DNA of 11,578 bases, taken from assembly GCA_002717305.1 (NCBI GenBank), contig PBDH01000021.1:7346-18923 (forward strand). Reading direction: 5' to 3'. This document shows positions 1-7,081 of the stretch, piece by piece. A program made the translations under genes and the position numbers. Position 1 is the first letter of the stretch. Each line of letters starts with the position of its first letter. The notes under the pieces are model-generated. The model saw nothing but the letters and a program-made list of their open reading frames with translations, did no database searches and had not been told where the DNA came from. Origin of the DNA: Gammaproteobacteria bacterium (lineage in GTDB: Bacteria; Pseudomonadota; Gammaproteobacteria; Pseudomonadales; Litorivicinaceae).

Positions 1-20
1 TGGTTCCAGGGGTTCTGTAA
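1..20 (+). CDS. 3' end of an upstream gene, probably fliR (partial)
   Basis: Only the last five codons and the stop are inside the window. One frame reads V-P-G-V-L and stops at TAA (18-20), sharing its final A with the ATG of flhB (TAATG). This overlap implies translational coupling. In most flagellar clusters the gene directly before flhB is fliR, an export-gate membrane protein, so fliR is the likely identity. That rests on gene order alone, because five residues cannot identify a family. Confidence 0.35.
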
Positions 21-1165
21 TGGCCGAAGATACGCCGGAAGAAGAAAAAACCGAAGAGCCTACCGCTCGGCGCCTAGAGAAGGGGCGCGAAGATGGAGAG
101 GTGCCGCGCTCCCAGGAACTCACTGTTGCTGCTGTGATGATCAGTTCAATGTCGGCTCTTTATTTGATGGGTGGGTGGCTGATTGGTAATCTCGCAGACA
201 TCTTTGCGTCTGGATTTATCATTGAACGACGTGAAATTTATTCTGAAAACCTTGGGATGGTTCAATTTGCAGATATTGGCACGGAATCATTTCTCCTGAT
301 TATTCCCCTTTTTATCCTCACACTCGTTGTAGCGATTCTGGCGTCTTCAGCGATGGGCGGACTGAACTTTGCGTGGAAAGCGATAACTCCCAAGGGCTCT
401 AAGATAAATCCATTAAATGGTTTTAAGCGGATGTTCGGTCTGAAGGCTTTGGTCGAACTCACTAAGTCGATCTTGAAATTTTTTCTCGTCGCCAGCGTCT
501 TAGCATATTTCGTTTATGATTTCGCCGATGAACTTGTCGCGCTATCTAGTATGGCTATCGAGCCAGCACTTATTGCCGCAGGTCAAATGATCGGACTCAC
601 AACCCTTGTTGTAACAGCTACGTTAGTTCTAATCGCTGCGATCGACGTACCTTTTCAGGCATTCGAATTCAACAAACGCATGCGCATGACCAAACAAGAA
701 GTCAAAGACGAATATAAAGACATTGAAGGACGCCCAGAGGTAAAAGCTCAAATTCGTCGCAAACAGCGGGAAATGGCTGAACAGCGTATGATGGAACAAG
801 TTAAAGAAGCAGATGTTGTTGTTACTAACCCAGAACACTTTTCTGTTGCTTTGATTTACGATCCAGAATCTGATGGCGCTCCCGTAGTTATTGCCAAAGG
901 CCTCGATCATCTTGCGCTTAGAATTCGAAACGAAGCCAAGGAGCATGGCGTGGTGCAAGTGGAAATAGCCCCTCTGGCGCGTGCACTCTATTTTACTACC
1001 GACATTGATTCTACAATCCCAGAAGAACTTTATTATGCTGTTGCTCAGGTGATTGCTTATGTATTTAGTCTGGCAAGTGTCCGGCGCGATGGGCAAACTG
1101 CTGGCAAACCCGATCCTGAAATTCCACCGAATTTCCGCTTCGATGCTGAAGGTAACCCCGAATAA
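20..1165 (+). CDS. flhB: Flagellar type III export apparatus protein FlhB
   Basis: FlhB is the inner-membrane substrate-specificity switch of the flagellar type III export gate. It changes export from rod/hook-type to filament-type proteins. The 381-residue length is normal. The N-terminus carries the family pattern E-K-T-E-x-P-T-x-R-R. Four hydrophobic segments follow at roughly residues 36-60, 89-112, 148-168 and 186-210. The conserved cytoplasmic linker (MTKQEVKDEYKDIEG, 223-237) leads to the cleavage domain. The autocleavage site reads N270-P271-E272-H273 instead of the usual NPTH, so the Asn-Pro pair is kept but Thr is Glu. The C-terminal part (ALYFTTDIDSTIPEELYYAV) is typical. The start codon overlaps the stop of the gene before it, and the DamX-like gene follows after 18 bases, so it sits inside an operon whose promoter lies outside the window. 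Confidence 0.97.
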   Translation: MAEDTPEEEKTEEPTARRLEKGREDGEVPRSQELTVAAVMISSMSALYLMGGWLIGNLADIFASGFIIERREIYSENLGMVQFADIGTESFLLIIPLFILTLVVAILASSAMGGLNFAWKAITPKGSKINPLNGFKRMFGLKALVELTKSILKFFLVASVLAYFVYDFADELVALSSMAIEPALIAAGQMIGLTTLVVTATLVLIAAIDVPFQAFEFNKRMRMTKQEVKDEYKDIEGRPEVKAQIRRKQREMAEQRMMEQVKEADVVVTNPEHFSVALIYDPESDGAPVVIAKGLDHLALRIRNEAKEHGVVQVEIAPLARALYFTTDIDSTIPEELYYAVAQVIAYVFSLASVRRDGQTAGKPDPEIPPNFRFDAEGNPE

Positions 1166-1183
1166 TGAAAGGTATGCAAAGCC

Positions 1184-2734
1184 ATGTTTGACGATCTTCC
1201 CGTGAAACTCTGCCAAGACAATGGTGAAATATTTTTTCGGGACTCTGATATCGAGCGTTTTCAACGCGTTTTCGATACCGTTGTTGACAATTCACAACAT
1301 TTATTGGTGACGAGTCACTTCGATGGAGTGATTGATCATTACGGTAAGATGATGCTGAACCGTTTGAAAATGCGATCAGGGCTGGCCGTAGAAACATACA
1401 TGCCGGCGAGTACAGAAGCTTTGGTAACCCGCTTTAATGAACTGGTGGATTCGATGTCTGTTGAGGAGGCGCGCGGGGAGAGCGAGTCAGGAGCACCTGG
1501 GCGGATTATTGTGGTCAATGATCCGAAAGCGATTGATAGTGACGGGTGGGCATTATTGTCACGCATGGTCACCGACTTTCCAGGGCTTAACATGCGTTTG
1601 GTATTCCTCTTGGATCGATTACCAACGGCCGTGGAAAAAGCGCTTGATCGATTAGGGTCACGACTAATCCGCTGGGAAGTCGAGCCACCAACCCCAGACG
1701 AGCAATTGGCCCTCCGCAAAGCGGGCATGGCTGAGGGCCTAGAGTTCCAAGTGGAACGGGTTTTGTCGAGAATAAATCAAACCGTCTCACAACACTTGGA
1801 GCCGAGTTTGTCAGCTGATGAAGTATCAATGTCCTTGCAAGTTGATCTCGACGACGCACTTGGTATTACGTCCGAAGCTGGTGAGCGAGAGGCTGACGAT
1901 ATGCGAGCCTTGTTTGAAGAGGAAGAGTCAACCCAGAAACGAGGCAAGCTAGGTCCCGTTCTTTTGATTATGATTGTGGTGATAGGTGGCACAATAATGG
2001 CTGGCTTTGTAAGCCCTGAGATTGGACAAAAGATAGATAGGGGACTGCGGTTGGTTGGGTTTGAGACGAGTATTTTCACGCGTAAAGACCGCGGGCAGTC
2101 CGTCATAGAGGCTGCATATGACCCCTCGGTGCAAACGACACCACAATTGCCGAGTCCTGAGGAGGTCGAGGCGTCACAATCCCCACCGCCCCCAGTAGGA
2201 GACGGATTAACGGACGAGCAAGCCGCCCGGAAGGAGCTTGCGACCGAAATTGCGCAATCGACAAACATTACAGCCGAAGCAGTCCAACAGTTAACAGATA
2301 CACCAAATCGGTTGGACACGGAGGGCCAGACTCAGTCACTTGATCTTGCCACCGAAACTGAACAAACCGTCACATCTCGGCCGTTTAGGGAAGAACCAAC
2401 AGCGTCTGCGTCTGACGTGACTGCGGGTGATCCGACCTTCAAAGATCCCGCGGTTGAACTTGTAAAAAATGCCCCATCACAAAATCAATTTGTGCAGCAC
2501 ATCGTGCTTGCTTCAAAGGTACGAGCGGAAGCGTGGATAACAACGCAAACGGGTTTAACTGAAGCCGTGGTCGTCCCTGTAAGAGTTAACGGTAATATCC
2601 GCTATGCTGTGGTTAGTGGTCCATTCCAAAACCGGGCAGAAAGCGAGGCTTACATTCAAGGATTGGGTATAAGTGCCGATTACTGGTTGAGAACGGCAGG
2701 TTCACTCCAGCGGATCCTGCAAGGCGGGGAGTAA
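1184..2734 (+). CDS. DamX-like membrane protein with degenerate ATPase-like N-terminus and C-terminal SPOR domain
   Basis: This 516-residue protein has three parts. Residues 1-200 look like an AAA/ExeA-type domain: GRIIVVNDP (106-114) and MRLVFLLD (137-144) resemble core ATPase strands, but no GxxGxGK[ST] P-loop is present where one is expected (HFDGVIDHYGK, 45-55), so ATP hydrolysis is doubtful. A single membrane segment lies at about 257-276. A long low-complexity Pro/Thr/Glu linker leads to a SPOR-type domain at about 435-512, with the pattern Q-x-x-L-A-S near its start, then R-Y-A-V-V-S-G-P-F and A-E-S-E-A-Y. This is the architecture of DamX, whose SPOR domain binds peptidoglycan stripped of stem peptides at division sites. 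The ATG follows a weak, long-spaced AAAGG (1168-1172). Position after flhB suggests a flagellar or polar wall role; that is inference. Confidence 0.75.
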   Translation: MFDDLPVKLCQDNGEIFFRDSDIERFQRVFDTVVDNSQHLLVTSHFDGVIDHYGKMMLNRLKMRSGLAVETYMPASTEALVTRFNELVDSMSVEEARGESESGAPGRIIVVNDPKAIDSDGWALLSRMVTDFPGLNMRLVFLLDRLPTAVEKALDRLGSRLIRWEVEPPTPDEQLALRKAGMAEGLEFQVERVLSRINQTVSQHLEPSLSADEVSMSLQVDLDDALGITSEAGEREADDMRALFEEEESTQKRGKLGPVLLIMIVVIGGTIMAGFVSPEIGQKIDRGLRLVGFETSIFTRKDRGQSVIEAAYDPSVQTTPQLPSPEEVEASQSPPPPVGDGLTDEQAARKELATEIAQSTNITAEAVQQLTDTPNRLDTEGQTQSLDLATETEQTVTSRPFREEPTASASDVTAGDPTFKDPAVELVKNAPSQNQFVQHIVLASKVRAEAWITTQTGLTEAVVVPVRVNGNIRYAVVSGPFQNRAESEAYIQGLGISADYWLRTAGSLQRILQGGE

Positions 2735-2737
2735 AAG

Positions 2738-3262
2738 GTGTCTGGCGAACTTTTTCGACAGGATGGCAAAAGTAAAGGCGAGCGTGCGGTCGTTCAAGGA
2801 AATGGCGGGCCTAATCCGAATCGTCAATCGCCTGATGACCCCCCAGTCAACGAGGGACAAAAACAACAACATACGGGCCCAGTGATCGATGTGGATTCTT
2901 ATAATGATCGGTTTGAGAATGTGGGGCCTGGGAAGCGCCAATATAAAGAGTTCGATTATGAAGCTCTGACCCCAAAGATAGCCGCTCATTCTACTGCTGA
3001 CGCCTTGAAAGCCGAGATTGATGAGATTGCGTCGCTAGAACCCATAGCGTGGAATTTGCCAGCCTGGCGCTCTGCCCAGCTGAGTCGGGACGTTTTAGAA
3101 AAACTTTCTAAAACAATTGATCAGCTTAAAGTCGTGATGAAAGCATCCGATTCTTTGAGTGGACAGGTAAATGGCTTGTATGAAGTCGAAAAACCATACA
3201 GGGCTGAGAGTAGCGACGAGACGTTCGCTGAAGATCAAACGGAAGAGACAGAAGATGAGTGA
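2738..3262 (+). CDS. Unrecognised acidic soluble protein of a flagellar operon
   Basis: I do not recognise this 174-residue protein. It has no signal peptide or membrane segment. About the first 75 residues are rich in Gly, Pro, Asn, Gln and Asp and look disordered. A central part (about 80-150) looks helical, with a Trp-Asn-Leu-Pro-Ala-Trp motif at its middle. The tail is strongly acidic (Glu/Asp/Thr). The start is GTG at 2738, three bases after the stop of the DamX-like gene and supported by a GGGGAG ribosome site (2726-2731) with six bases of spacing. Its stop overlaps the next gene's start (ATGAGTGA), so the three genes are probably translated as a coupled unit. A cytoplasmic partner of the flanking membrane proteins would fit, but nothing in the sequence proves it. 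Confidence 0.72.
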   Translation: MSGELFRQDGKSKGERAVVQGNGGPNPNRQSPDDPPVNEGQKQQHTGPVIDVDSYNDRFENVGPGKRQYKEFDYEALTPKIAAHSTADALKAEIDEIASLEPIAWNLPAWRSAQLSRDVLEKLSKTIDQLKVVMKASDSLSGQVNGLYEVEKPYRAESSDETFAEDQTEETEDE

Positions 3263-4283
3263 GAACGAGACACCAAAAGATGAGGAGCTGAACGAAGAGG
3301 CCTCTTCAGATGAGAATTCTGAGTCAGTTGATAACGCTGAAGAATCTGTCGAAACCGCAGAAGAGGAAATTGGGGAACCAGTCGGTGACCTTGCCGTGGC
3401 TGCGGCAGATGCCACTCTCGCTGAAGCGATTCATCTAGCAGACGAGCTCGTAAAAACGCGAATTGAGAAGATACATGAGGCTGGTGAGCGGTCCGTCACT
3501 CAGGCAGTTCAGTCCATGGAAACTTTAATGGGCTCGGTACTGGATTCCGCAGAAGCGGCTACCAAAGCGTCAGCAACTGCCAATATATCAACTGGAAACT
3601 TGGTCAAGGCTGCGCGAAAACTAGATGAATCGTCGTACCGAAGCTCCAGAACCTCTACAATAGTTTTGTCAGTAGGTGGCGCGATGTTGTTTATTTCAGT
3701 TGCTGTTTTTGGTTTCATGGCCGCTCAATTATCCAAACGATCAGCCGATCTCGAGAGCATGGTTCTTGCTGTGGGTAAACGGGTTGTTGAAATGAATGTA
3801 GGGCTTGAACAATTTCAATTAATCAATGATTCGATCGAGCAGCTACGTTTTACACAGGAAGCATTTCGTGATGCTCAGATCCAGTTAACTGAACGTATGA
3901 ATGAACTAAATGGGTCGTTGCAAATTGTTCAAACCGAATTGCCTGCGAAAGCAGCAGAATCCGTTGGTCGTCAAAGTGAAGCATTTACAGCACGAGTTGG
4001 TGAAGTGGAAACACAAATCAAGTCGCAACAAAAGATCACCGTAGATCTTGCGAAGTCCATGCAAGGCTTGGCCGGTCAAGTCTCTTCGCTTCGGAAACAA
4101 ATTTCGAGTGTTGATGAGTTGAATAAGGATGTCCAGGCACTGGTGACGCTGCAGCGCGAACGTTATTATGAGCTTTTACAGTCACAGGCTCAAAAAGTAA
4201 GTGCTGCTCAAGCTAGCGAAAAAGTATTGATTGAATATCCAAACCCTGAGGCACCGTTACCGATGCCAGAAACTGCTAACTAG
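3255..4283 (+). CDS. Unrecognised single-pass membrane protein with acidic N-terminus and coiled-coil C-terminal domain
   Basis: The 342-residue protein starts at ATG 3255, overlapping the TGA of the previous gene; a purine-rich GGAAGAGA (3241-3248) can serve as ribosome site. The open frame extends 28 codons upstream, but that part lies inside the preceding gene and is unlikely to be used. The first 45 residues are highly acidic. Residues 46-130 are Ala-rich and helical. One hydrophobic segment spans about 134-158. The rest is long, polar and heptad-like (about 160-320), predicted by eye as coiled coil, ending in a Pro-rich tail (NPEAPLPMPETAN). Basic residues flank both sides of the membrane segment, so topology is not certain. 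The family is unknown to me. The design suits a scaffold or tether, and its place with a SPOR protein behind flhB points to the envelope around the flagellum. Confidence 0.75.
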   Translation: MSENETPKDEELNEEASSDENSESVDNAEESVETAEEEIGEPVGDLAVAAADATLAEAIHLADELVKTRIEKIHEAGERSVTQAVQSMETLMGSVLDSAEAATKASATANISTGNLVKAARKLDESSYRSSRTSTIVLSVGGAMLFISVAVFGFMAAQLSKRSADLESMVLAVGKRVVEMNVGLEQFQLINDSIEQLRFTQEAFRDAQIQLTERMNELNGSLQIVQTELPAKAAESVGRQSEAFTARVGEVETQIKSQQKITVDLAKSMQGLAGQVSSLRKQISSVDELNKDVQALVTLQRERYYELLQSQAQKVSAAQASEKVLIEYPNPEAPLPMPETAN

Positions 4284-4303
4284 CGATTATCCCAATCAGA
4301 TTC
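4284..4303. other. Convergent junction of two flagellar operons
   Basis: Only 20 bases separate the stop of the coiled-coil gene (plus strand) from the stop of the anchored 226-residue gene (minus strand). I see no GC-rich hairpin followed by a T run in either direction. The best inverted match is a 5-bp CTAGC/GCTAG pair about 28 bases apart, too weak to call a terminator. Transcripts may overlap here or end by a factor-dependent route. Confidence 0.5.
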
Positions 4304-4984
4304 TTATGACCTGCTAGCATCCTCCTCACTAGGCGGCAATGCGAGTTGATTGTCATTTCCTGAGGTATTCGATTCCTCTGAATTGTCAATCTCGTCGATC
4401 TCCTCAATGCTGCTATCGAGCATCGGTAGCAACGCTCGTCCCAAGGAAGTTGATCGTTCAAGCTGTACCCGGTTGAAAAGATCATCAACAACCTCATCCA
4501 CTTCAGTAGCTAACCTTTCTGCGCTTTCGGGATTGGTCTCAGCTTCTTGGCCGATTTCGTAAAAGCGAGACGCCTCGGTGAAAGGGATGAATGATTCGAC
4601 TGAGCCTCGCAACATTGGGATTCGCAGGATAGATTTAACAGGAGTTCTTTCTTTGGCCCGAGCATCAAATCGTCCGTCTTCCAGAATCGTTTCAATGTGG
4701 CGCGTAATAACGAGTTCATAACGTGGCCGCATCGACTCAACATGGTCAATATCTATCTTTTCGCCCTCAATCTCCTCTCCGGACATTGCTTTCCATAAAT
4801 TTTCGCCGGAAAGATCGCCGAAAGGATTCGGGCCAAAAGCAACATGCTCTGCCAGCTTATCACTCGTTACTTTGGGGTTTAGTCCAAGTAAAGTTTCAAA
4901 AACATTAATCCGTTCACTCAAGTAAATAACAACAATAGCTGCTCCGCCCAAGATAAGAATTAATATGCCGAGAATCCACTCCAT
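4304..4984 (-). CDS. Unrecognised membrane-anchored protein, last gene of the flhA-fliA operon
   Basis: I do not recognise this 226-residue protein. A very hydrophobic segment at residues 4-21 (Ile/Leu/Gly/Val-rich) directly after the start, without a clear signal-peptidase site, suggests an uncleaved N-terminal anchor. The remaining ~200 residues are charged and soluble. A middle part (about 85-150) contains basic patches such as RFDARAKERTPVKS, and the last 40 residues are acidic and low-complexity. The ATG at 4984 has AGGA seven bases upstream, overlapping the stop of the preceding gene, so it is coupled to it. In Pseudomonas and Vibrio the genes behind fliA are cheY and cheZ; this protein resembles neither. 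It may act with its 179-residue neighbour at the membrane. Confidence 0.72.
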   Translation of the reverse strand: MEWILGILILILGGAAIVVIYLSERINVFETLLGLNPKVTSDKLAEHVAFGPNPFGDLSGENLWKAMSGEEIEGEKIDIDHVESMRPRYELVITRHIETILEDGRFDARAKERTPVKSILRIPMLRGSVESFIPFTEASRFYEIGQEAETNPESAERLATEVDEVVDDLFNRVQLERSTSLGRALLPMLDSSIEEIDEIDNSEESNTSGNDNQLALPPSEEDASRS

Positions 4985-4993
4985 CTTAAAGTC

Positions 4994-5533
4994 CTAAACC
5001 TCTTCGAGGTCAGCTCCGTCGTCCGGTTCAAGTGCTGCAATTTCGGCTTCGACATCCATACCTTCCTCAGCAAGTTGCGTGCGAAGGAATTCGAGAGCCA
5101 TTAATTGATTCGGAAGTTTTAGTTCGTTTGAGATGGAATCAATGATTCTCTGAACATTAAGAATAGCTTTCGGACCCGAAATATTCATACTTTGATATAG
5201 CATCCCGTACTTGAATACGAGCACTGAATACTGTTCTGGGATGTGCGACCACACCTCACCTGAGGCTGTCATAAGCTTCATAGAATTGGGGGGTTTCGGC
5301 GGCTCAGGTGCTGCTTTCCCTTGTGCGATATGGATCATTGCGATGTCATTGAATTTTTCAGCTTTTTGAGCTGCTTCAACGAATAACTTGTCGATGTGCC
5401 CACGTGCACGTAGTCCGATTCGCATTCGATAGGCATCTTCCTTTCGAGAATCACCTTTCAGGCCGACTGCCTTTTCGTAATCCCTTTTCGCATTTTCCTT
5501 TAACTGTTGTTCGTTTGGACCAAATATGGGCAT
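4994..5533 (-). CDS. Unrecognised soluble protein encoded directly after fliA
   Basis: This 179-residue protein has no membrane segment or signal peptide. It begins with a Lys/Glu/Arg-rich helical half (about 5-65), has a Pro-rich hinge (EPPKPPNS), then a mixed part with VWSHIPEQYSVLVFKYGMLYQ and a helical C-terminus that ends in a run of acidic residues. I know no family for it. Start choice: ATG at 5533 has a strong AGGTGA site at the right spacing. A GTG at 5542 overlapping the fliA stop (GTGA) would add three residues but has a poorer ribosome site. The strong coupling to fliA suggests synthesis in step with the sigma factor; a regulatory or assembly role in motility is inference only. 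Confidence 0.72.
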   Translation of the reverse strand: MPIFGPNEQQLKENAKRDYEKAVGLKGDSRKEDAYRMRIGLRARGHIDKLFVEAAQKAEKFNDIAMIHIAQGKAAPEPPKPPNSMKLMTASGEVWSHIPEQYSVLVFKYGMLYQSMNISGPKAILNVQRIIDSISNELKLPNQLMALEFLRTQLAEEGMDVEAEIAALEPDDGADLEEV

Positions 5534-5538
5534 AAAGA

Positions 5539-5544
5539 TCACCT
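5539..5544 (-). promoter_or_regulatory. Ribosome binding site that decides the start after fliA
   Basis: On the minus strand AGGTGA lies five bases before ATG 5533 and includes the fliA stop codon. The alternative GTG at 5542 begins inside this site, so the ATG is preferred. Confidence 0.6.
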
Positions 5545-6252
5545 GTCCGAAAGTGCCAGTATCTTTCTAAGCTTTTTGACATTTGCTGACAATAGCTGGC
5601 TTACGCGGGATTCGCTAATATCGAGTACCGCACCGATCTCTTTTAAATTTAGATCCTCTGTGTAATACAGGGCCATTATGATTCGGTCACGTTCGGCTAA
5701 TTGTTCAATCGCCTGAGTCAGTGAATCCATTATCATGGCGTCTCCGACTTCTTGTTCAGGCTCATACCCGTGTTGAGCGGGAGTATTGAGCATTTCGTCT
5801 TCTGCGGCCTCAGAATCAACCATTAGCATCTGATGTGCGTGAGAGCGTTCTTTTTGATATTCGACTGAATCCTTGCCCATAAAATTTGCAAGCTCGCTCT
5901 GCCTTGGAGTGCGACCAAGTTCCGTGGCTAGTTCTTGGGTGGCCTCGTTGGTCTCACGGATGTGCGAAATAGCGGAACGCGGGAGTACGGAAATTCTGCG
6001 TACCTCGTCAAGAATAGCCCCGCGAATCCGCGTTCTTGCAAAAATCTCAAAATCGACACCACGGGTCGTATCAAAACTCTGGGATGCTTCAATCAGACCA
6101 ATCATGCCCACTTGGATTAGTTCGTCAACATCCATCACCTGCGGGATACGTGCCTTGAGATGAAGCGCTGTTCGTTTAACGAGGCCAACATGAGCAAGTA
6201 TTGGATCTCGTCCACTCTGAGAAACTTGGTTGTATAAATCGAGATCAGCCAT
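5539..6252 (-). CDS. fliA: RNA polymerase sigma-28 factor FliA
   Basis: FliA directs RNA polymerase to late flagellar and chemotaxis promoters. The 237-residue protein has sigma region 2 at about 22-86 (DVDELIQVGMIGLIEA, then FARTRIRGAILDEVRR), a region 3 helix-turn-helix (ATELGRTPRQSELANFMG, about 109-126) and a very well kept region 4 (LNLKEIGAVLDISESRVSQL, 201-220). Aligned by eye with E. coli FliA, the residues reported to contact the -10 element (D81, R84, R91) correspond to D82, R85 and R92 here. The usual Asp-Trp before the x-P-R-S is replaced by Ser-Val (RISVLPRS). The ATG overlaps the flhG stop (ATGGCTGA) and has an AGGTGA ribosome site. A matching sigma-28 promoter lies upstream of flgP in this window. 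Confidence 0.96.
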   Translation of the reverse strand: MADLDLYNQVSQSGRDPILAHVGLVKRTALHLKARIPQVMDVDELIQVGMIGLIEASQSFDTTRGVDFEIFARTRIRGAILDEVRRISVLPRSAISHIRETNEATQELATELGRTPRQSELANFMGKDSVEYQKERSHAHQMLMVDSEAAEDEMLNTPAQHGYEPEQEVGDAMIMDSLTQAIEQLAERDRIIMALYYTEDLNLKEIGAVLDISESRVSQLLSANVKKLRKILALSDR

Positions 6253-7078
6253 TGCTCACCTCAGTTTCTCGAGTCAACATCCGCTCAACAAAAAATTGTA
6301 GGCCTCCTGATGCTCGGTGGGTCACCGGGGTCAATTTTATTTCTTTTGCAAGCTTTCTAAAATCACGTGCCGCCATTGACCCAGGCGAATGCTTCATCAC
6401 AGGCGCGTACTTGCGGGCGGCCTCCAGGATCATTTCATCGGATTCGATTGAATAGGTATATTCTAAATCTAGATTAAGGAACTTTACGCAGACAGCATTC
6501 AATCTTTGGTATAAAAGCTGGCCCGAGCGTTGATCGGTTACACCATTAGGTATTAATCCAATATTAGTATAGCCGTGTTCTGTGGTTAGTACCTTGATTA
6601 TCCCGTAGGCGTCAGCGATGGATGAGGGCTCATCACGAACTACCACCATCGTCTGATGGCAAGCTTTCAAAAATGTGGTCACGGAAGGAGCAATACCGGC
6701 AGCTGCATCAACAATGAGATAGTCGAGAGGCTCTTGGAATTCTGAGAAGCTTTGCACAACACCACGAAGTTCTGCTTCGTTTAGATCGGCCATCTTGCCC
6801 ATGCCTGAGGCCCCTGGAACTACGAAGATTCCACTTGGACCTCGAATCACAATATCGTTTAATGACTTTTCGCCTCTAATGACATGGCTAAAGTTGTATT
6901 CAGCTTGGACTCCAAGCGCAAGCTGCGCGTTAGCTAAGCCCAAGTCTCCATCAAATAACATGACCTGATTTCCGGCTTCTGCGAGCGCGACGGCGAGATT
7001 GGTGGCAATAGTTGTTTTCCCAACGCCGCCTTTACCGCTCGCAATACCAATGATTTTTAGGTCGCTCATTTTAATCAT
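6245..7078 (-). CDS. flhG: MinD/ParA-type ATPase FlhG (FleN), flagellar number regulator
   Basis: FlhG limits flagellar number. In polar flagellates it acts on FlhF and on the master regulator (FleQ/FlrA). The 277-residue protein has the deviant Walker A motif GKGGVGKTT (15-23, signature K16), switch I FDGDLGLAN (42-50) and switch II IVDAAAG (122-128), followed by the family stretch VVVRDEPSSIADAYGIIKVL. The C-terminal FFVERML (close to the end) matches FleN. The N-terminal DQAxxLR activator motif known from Bacillus FlhG is not visible; from memory Pseudomonas FleN also starts close to the P-loop. Start choice is uncertain: ATG 7078 has almost no ribosome site, while ATG 7069 (three codons later) has GGA eight bases upstream. 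It lies three bases after flhF and overlaps fliA by eight. Confidence 0.95.
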   Translation of the reverse strand: MIKMSDLKIIGIASGKGGVGKTTIATNLAVALAEAGNQVMLFDGDLGLANAQLALGVQAEYNFSHVIRGEKSLNDIVIRGPSGIFVVPGASGMGKMADLNEAELRGVVQSFSEFQEPLDYLIVDAAAGIAPSVTTFLKACHQTMVVVRDEPSSIADAYGIIKVLTTEHGYTNIGLIPNGVTDQRSGQLLYQRLNAVCVKFLNLDLEYTYSIESDEMILEAARKYAPVMKHSPGSMAARDFRKLAKEIKLTPVTHRASGGLQFFVERMLTRETEVSNG

Positions 7079-7081
7079 CCG

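Noticed and set aside
629..1264. 211-codon open frame antisense to flhB
   Set aside because: It is a shadow of the conserved FlhB C-terminal domain and has no family-like sequence.
1987..2002. Sigma-54-like site TGGCACAATAATGGCT inside the DamX-like gene
   Set aside because: It lies deep inside a coding region with no gene start shortly downstream; one such match per several kb is expected by chance.
2674..2681. GCCGATTA resembling a sigma-28 -10 box before the 174-residue gene
   Set aside because: No TAAA-like -35 is found at the required 15-base spacing.
3171..3254. 28-codon upstream extension of the coiled-coil membrane protein
   Set aside because: It lies wholly inside the preceding gene in another frame. 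The ATG at 3255 has the classic stop/start overlap and a purine-rich ribosome site.
4280..4317. CTAGC/GCTAG inverted repeat at the convergent junction as a terminator
   Set aside because: Five base pairs with a loop of about 28 bases and no T run; too weak.
6245..7078. Missing N-terminal DQAxxLR motif in FlhG
   Set aside because: From memory, FleN of Pseudomonas also begins close to its P-loop without this motif, so the absence does not seem unusual in this group.
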